9,302 nt of DNA from an uncultured Oscillibacter sp. GTDB lineage: Bacteria; Bacillota; Clostridia; Oscillospirales; Oscillospiraceae. The translations under genes and the position numbers were made by a program. The stretch lies in NCBI GenBank assembly GCA_946183175.1, contig CAMHBH010000085.1, positions 1 to 9,302 of the forward strand, written 5' to 3'. Of this stretch, positions 6,177 through 9,302 are shown piece by piece; the first letter of the stretch is position 1, and the number at the start of each line of letters is the position of its first letter. The notes under the pieces are model-generated. The model was not told the DNA's origin, ran no database searches, and worked only from the letters and a program-made list of their open reading frames with translations.

Positions 6177-6249
6177 CTTGTTTGTATCCTCTCTTTCGAC
6201 GTGATTCGCGCGCCCAACCGCCCGACGCGCGCGCGTATGTGGACGCCCG
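6177..6249 (-). other. recD2 / SLH-peptidase intergenic gap
   Basis: The 73-bp gap holds the ribosome binding site of the SLH-peptidase gene and a perfect alternating palindrome, ACGCGCGCGCGT (6225-6236). A 7-bp hairpin (6244-6250 with 6257-6263) overlaps the recD2 stop codon but is not followed by Ts in the leftward direction. I see no clear -35/-10 pair, so the downstream gene is probably read from the recD2 transcript. Confidence 0.4.
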
Positions 6250-8457
6250 TCACGGAACGGGCGGACGGGACAGCCGCCAGTACAGGCCGCTGTAACGCCG
6301 CTGCTGCCAGTTGTTCGCGGCCATTTCGCCGACGGCGTAGGGGTCGCCGACGAGAATCAGCAGTTCCCGTGCGCGGGTCAGCGCCGTATAGAGTACGCCG
6401 CGCGTCATGAGGCTGCGCGCCGCCGGGACTGCCGCGAGTACCGCCGCGCGGTACTCGCTCCCCTGCGCCTTGTGTACGGTTATCGCGTAGGCAAGCTCCA
6501 GCTCGTTGAGCATTTCGGGCGAAAATGGCGCGGCCCGCCCGTCGAAATCAATCAACATCGACTGCCCGGACGGGTCGATTTCAAGAATCTTCCCCACGTC
6601 GCCGTTGAAAATGCCCGTCCCTATGCTGTTATCGGGCTTGGCCCAGACTACGTCGTAGTTGTTGCGCGTCTGCATGACTTTGTCGCCCTCGCGGAAAAGC
6701 GTGTCGCCCCAGCGGAGTTCGCGCTTCCCGGGGGCCTTCGGATTGAGCGCTTCCTGTAGGCGGCGGTTGAGTTCGGCAGTCCCGCAGACGCCCTTCCGCG
6801 TCGGCGTGAGTACCTGTATCTGTTCGGACGGGATGCCCATGTTATCCGGTAGGCGCGTCCGGCAGAGTTCGACAATCGTCGCGGCGGCCTGTTCGGGCGC
6901 GAAACGCCGCAGAAAGAAGAAATCTCCCTGGTCGTTCTGTAAACGCGGGGCCTGTCCGGTATTGACGGCGTGGGCGTTGCGGATTATCGCCGACTGTTCC
7001 GCCTGCCGGAATACCTCCCGCAGGAAAACAGTCTGAATCCGCCCGCTCCGGATTAGGTCGGAAAAGACGTTCCCGGGCCCCACCGACGGCAACTGGTCGG
7101 CGTCGCCGACGAGTACCAGCCGCGTACCCGGGCGCAACGCACGTAACAACGCCGAGAACAGCGGCAAGTCTACCATCGACATTTCGTCGACAATCACGGC
7201 GTCGGTTTTCAGCGGGTCTTCCTCCGACTTTGTAAACACGGTTTGCCCGGTCTCCTCGTCGCGGGTCATGCCGAGCAGTCTGTGCACGGTGCGCGCCTCC
7301 ATGCCCGTGACTTCCCCCAGACGCTGTGCGGCGCGCCCCGTGGGGGCCGACAGCTCCATGTCAAGCCCCATCCGCCTGAACAGCGACACAATACCCCGTA
7401 CCGTCGTCGTTTTGCCGGTGCCCGGGCCGCCCGTCAGAATCAGTACGCCCACCTTCGCGGCGAGGCGTACCGCCTCCCGCTGGTGTTCGGCGTAGGTGAC
7501 GTGTAACGACCGCTCTACTTCGTCGAGTACGCGGTCGGCCTGTCGGCTTTTGTCGGGCGCGGCGGACAGCAACGCCTCCAGCCGGATTTGCGCCGACGTT
7601 TCCGCCTCCCACATCCGCCGCAGGTAACACGCCTCCGCGTTTCCGACAGTCTCCCGTACTAGGACGCCTTGCGCCAGCAGGGTTTCCAATCCCCGGGCCG
7701 CCAGCTCCGGCGGGCAATTCAACAGGCGCGCCGTCGCGTCGATGAGCTTCCCGTCGGGGAGAAATACGTGCCCGTTCTTCTCCTGATAGTTCAGGTTGTA
7801 GACAATCGCGGCCTGTACGCGCTGTTCGCTGTCGGGCGGGAATCCCATGCTCATGGCAATGCGGTCGGTCAGCGTAAAGGACACCCCGTTTTCGTCCATC
7901 GACAACAGCCACGGGTTCTCCGTGAGAATCGACAGCGCCGAATTGCCATAGCGCTCCCGCAGACGCGTGGCCAGTATGGGCGGGAGTTCGTAGCGCGACA
8001 GGAACGCCATCAGCCGCCGTAGGCCCATCGTCTGCCGGAACGCCTCCGAGAGTTCCTGCGCCTTCTTCTTTGTCATGCCCCGGAGAACCGTCAGGCGTTC
8101 GGGCGACTGTTCGAGTACGGAAAGCGTCTCCTCGCCGAACTTCTCCACCATGCGTTTCGCGGTCGTCGGGCCTAGCCCTTTACAAACTCCCGACGACAAA
8201 AAGCTGTAAATCTCCGCCGGGTCTTCGGGCAAATGCCGCTCCACTTCCTCGGCGCGGAGTTGTTCGCCGTGTTGCGGGTGGGTCTCCCACGCGCCCGTAA
8301 CCGACATCCCCTCCCCCGGCGCGACGCCCGGGATACACCCGACGACCGTCACGCTTTCGCCGTCCAGCGTGTTGAGCTTCAGGACGGTGTAGCCGTTCTC
8401 GGCGTTGTGGAAAATGACGCTCCGCACAGTCCCGTCAACGGTGGTTCTCTCGTTCAT
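6250..8457 (-). CDS. recD2: RecD2-type ATP-dependent 5'-3' DNA helicase (exodeoxyribonuclease V alpha-like)
   Basis: This 735-residue superfamily 1B helicase acts in DNA repair and replication-fork maintenance in bacteria lacking RecBC partners. The RecD2-specific N-terminal region is present, with an OB-like start (about 1-75) and a helix-hairpin-helix region near 85-135 (SSGVCKGLGPTTAKRMVEKFG). Helicase motifs follow: Walker A GGPGTGKTT (343-351), Ia-like SAPTGRAAQRL (370-380), Walker B VDEMSMVD (423-430), motif III GDADQLPSVGPGNV (451-464), motif IV LREVFRQ (479-485), motif V VHKAQGSEY (661-669) and motif VI YTALTRARELL (690-700). All look intact. The ATG at 8457 follows AGAGAGGA at about 7-8 nt. 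The preceding membrane-protein gene stops 16 bp upstream, so the two are almost certainly co-transcribed. Length agrees with RecD2 (about 715-850) rather than the shorter E. coli RecD. Confidence 0.95.
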   Translation of the reverse strand: MNERTTVDGTVRSVIFHNAENGYTVLKLNTLDGESVTVVGCIPGVAPGEGMSVTGAWETHPQHGEQLRAEEVERHLPEDPAEIYSFLSSGVCKGLGPTTAKRMVEKFGEETLSVLEQSPERLTVLRGMTKKKAQELSEAFRQTMGLRRLMAFLSRYELPPILATRLRERYGNSALSILTENPWLLSMDENGVSFTLTDRIAMSMGFPPDSEQRVQAAIVYNLNYQEKNGHVFLPDGKLIDATARLLNCPPELAARGLETLLAQGVLVRETVGNAEACYLRRMWEAETSAQIRLEALLSAAPDKSRQADRVLDEVERSLHVTYAEHQREAVRLAAKVGVLILTGGPGTGKTTTVRGIVSLFRRMGLDMELSAPTGRAAQRLGEVTGMEARTVHRLLGMTRDEETGQTVFTKSEEDPLKTDAVIVDEMSMVDLPLFSALLRALRPGTRLVLVGDADQLPSVGPGNVFSDLIRSGRIQTVFLREVFRQAEQSAIIRNAHAVNTGQAPRLQNDQGDFFFLRRFAPEQAAATIVELCRTRLPDNMGIPSEQIQVLTPTRKGVCGTAELNRRLQEALNPKAPGKRELRWGDTLFREGDKVMQTRNNYDVVWAKPDNSIGTGIFNGDVGKILEIDPSGQSMLIDFDGRAAPFSPEMLNELELAYAITVHKAQGSEYRAAVLAAVPAARSLMTRGVLYTALTRARELLILVGDPYAVGEMAANNWQQRRYSGLYWRLSRPPVP

Positions 8458-8473
8458 GTGTACTTCCTCTCTG

Positions 8474-8797
8474 TCAGCGTAGCCGGAACTCCTCCGCCGT
8501 GACGAGTTCCGCGCCCTCCTCGCGGTCGGCTAAATACTGCGCAAGGCGTCGGGCCTCGTCGGACAGCCCGCAGTCGACGAGTACCAGCCGCGACGTCGGG
8601 AGCTGTCGCAGAATGCGCCGTATCTCCCGCACGTCCTGTTCCATAGCGGGGGCCTCCCCGCGCAGGGAGAGCGCCAGAAGCAAGTCCGGAATCACGGGCC
8701 GCCCGGCGTGCAGAAGCGCCCCCGCCGCCAGCCATACGAGCGTCACCACGCCCACCGCCGCGAAAAACGCGAAAATTCCATCCTGAAAAGCCGTCAT
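8474..8797 (-). CDS. Uncharacterised single-pass membrane protein, 107 aa
   Basis: I cannot assign a function. The product has one strong hydrophobic segment at about residues 8-30 (FAFFAAVGVVTLVWLAAGALL). A second moderately hydrophobic stretch (PVIPDLLLALSLRG) follows, then a helical charged region (51-66). The soluble tail ends in LVLVDCGLSDEARRLAQYLA (71-90), a beta-strand/turn/helix pattern like the start of a Rossmann-type fold, then AELVTAEEFRLR. ATG 8797 is chosen because GAGAGG lies 8 nt upstream; the in-frame GTG at 8806 would abut that ribosome binding site with no spacing. It lies 49 bp after ybeY and 16 bp before recD2, so it belongs to the same transcript. The competing overlapping frame (8454-8816) is Arg/Gly-rich and is rejected. 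Confidence 0.75.
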   Translation of the reverse strand: MTAFQDGIFAFFAAVGVVTLVWLAAGALLHAGRPVIPDLLLALSLRGEAPAMEQDVREIRRILRQLPTSRLVLVDCGLSDEARRLAQYLADREEGAELVTAEEFRLR

Positions 8798-8846
8798 GTG
8801 TCTCACCTCTCCCCATTCTATGGGAAGCGGGGTTCGTTGGTGACTG

Positions 8847-9302
8847 CTAGCGCGTCTGCCCGAGTTCGGCTAAAATGGCCTCCTCGCGCGCGCGCATTTG
8901 CGCCTTTTGCGGGCCCTCATCCATGTGGTCGTAGCCGAGTAAGTGTAAAACCGAGTGTACGACCAGGTACGACAGCTCGCGGCGGTTCGAGTGCCCGTAC
9001 TCCTTCGCCTGCGCCGCGACGCGCTCCATAGACACCACCATGTCGCCGAGGGGCACACAGCCGGTATCCGGGTCGGCGTCGGCGACGGGGTCGGGGAGTT
9101 CCCCGGGCGACAGGTCGAACGCTGGAAAGCTCAATACGTCCGTCGGGGCGTCGACGCCGCGCTGTTCGCGGTTGATTTCGTGTATCCCGTTGTCGGAAGT
9201 CAGCAGAACGTCGACCTCACAGCGGAACGTCACGCCCTCCGCCGCCAGCGCGGTACGGATAACCCTCCGGATAAAGGCCCTTATGCCCTCGTCCATGCCG
9301 GG
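8847..9302 (-). CDS. ybeY: Endoribonuclease YbeY (rRNA maturation factor), 5' end outside window
   Basis: This is a zinc-dependent single-strand endoribonuclease involved in 16S rRNA 3'-end maturation and 70S ribosome quality control. The zinc motif HSVLHLLGYDH, an H-x3-H-x5-H pattern, is intact. The family signature NREQRGVDAPTDVLSFP with its conserved Arg, and PLGDMVVS, are also present. An ATG at 9296 would give 149 residues, but the frame runs on without a stop to the window edge. Known YbeY proteins carry roughly 15-20 more residues (a beta strand) before the helix that starts here, so the true start probably lies beyond 9302. In many Firmicutes ybeY is followed by dgkA, cdd and era; here a membrane protein gene and recD2 follow instead. 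Confidence 0.93.
   Translation of the reverse strand, partial: PGMDEGIRAFIRRVIRTALAAEGVTFRCEVDVLLTSDNGIHEINREQRGVDAPTDVLSFPAFDLSPGELPDPVADADPDTGCVPLGDMVVSMERVAAQAKEYGHSNRRELSYLVVHSVLHLLGYDHMDEGPQKAQMRAREEAILAELGQTR

Noticed and set aside
6244..6263. Hairpin at the recD2 stop codon as a leftward terminator
   Set aside because: The stem has only 7 bp and is followed on the - strand by TCCACATACGCG with no T-tract.
8798..8806. GTG at 8806 as start of the 107-residue membrane protein
   Set aside because: It directly abuts the GAGAG ribosome binding site with no spacing, while the ATG at 8797 has an 8-nt spacing.
8811..8824. CCCAT/ATGGG hairpin next to the ribosome binding site of the membrane-protein gene as a regulatory switch
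   Set aside because: It has only five pairs with a three-base loop and no alternative pairing partner was seen; chance is a sufficient explanation.

Overview
The window is G+C-rich (roughly 60% or more by eye), densely coded, bacterial chromosomal DNA. Strong AGGAG-type ribosome binding sites, a pgk-tpiA-gpmI glycolytic cluster, a RecD2-type (RecBC-independent) helicase and a secreted S-layer-homology (SLH) peptidase together point to a high-GC member of the Clostridia, plausibly near Oscillospiraceae. This placement is inference from gene content and protein style. No rRNA, tRNA, CRISPR array, insertion sequence or phage gene was seen.

Left half (+ strand, 1-4363): a promoter preceded by an A/T-rich inverted repeat drives trmL (wobble 2'-O-methyltransferase). 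It is followed by pgk (phosphoglycerate kinase), tpiA (triosephosphate isomerase, with its own near-consensus promoter and a strong hairpin at the predicted transcript start) and a full-length gene of the cofactor-independent phosphoglycerate mutase family (gpmI). A clear intrinsic terminator closes the block. gap and eno, often clustered with these genes in Firmicutes, are not in the window.

Right half (- strand, read from 9302 down to 4401): ybeY (rRNA-processing endoribonuclease, 5' end cut by the window edge), an uncharacterised 107-residue single-pass membrane protein, recD2 (5'-3' DNA helicase), and a secreted protein with SLH repeats and a C-terminal M15-family zinc peptidase. Spacings of 49, 16 and 73 bp suggest one transcription unit. 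It converges on the glycolytic block at the terminator near 4329-4363.

Two things stand out. (1) The GpmI-family protein keeps the fold's landmark motifs but has lost several catalytic residues, including one ligand from each of the two metal sites. It is either a pseudo-enzyme or an enzyme with changed chemistry sitting in a glycolytic operon. (2) I found no GATC tetranucleotide anywhere in 9.3 kb, where about 30 would be expected from composition. Isoleucine codons switch from ATC to ATT whenever the preceding codon ends in G. This looks like strong genome-level avoidance of GATC, as expected if a GATC-cutting restriction activity acts or acted on this lineage.
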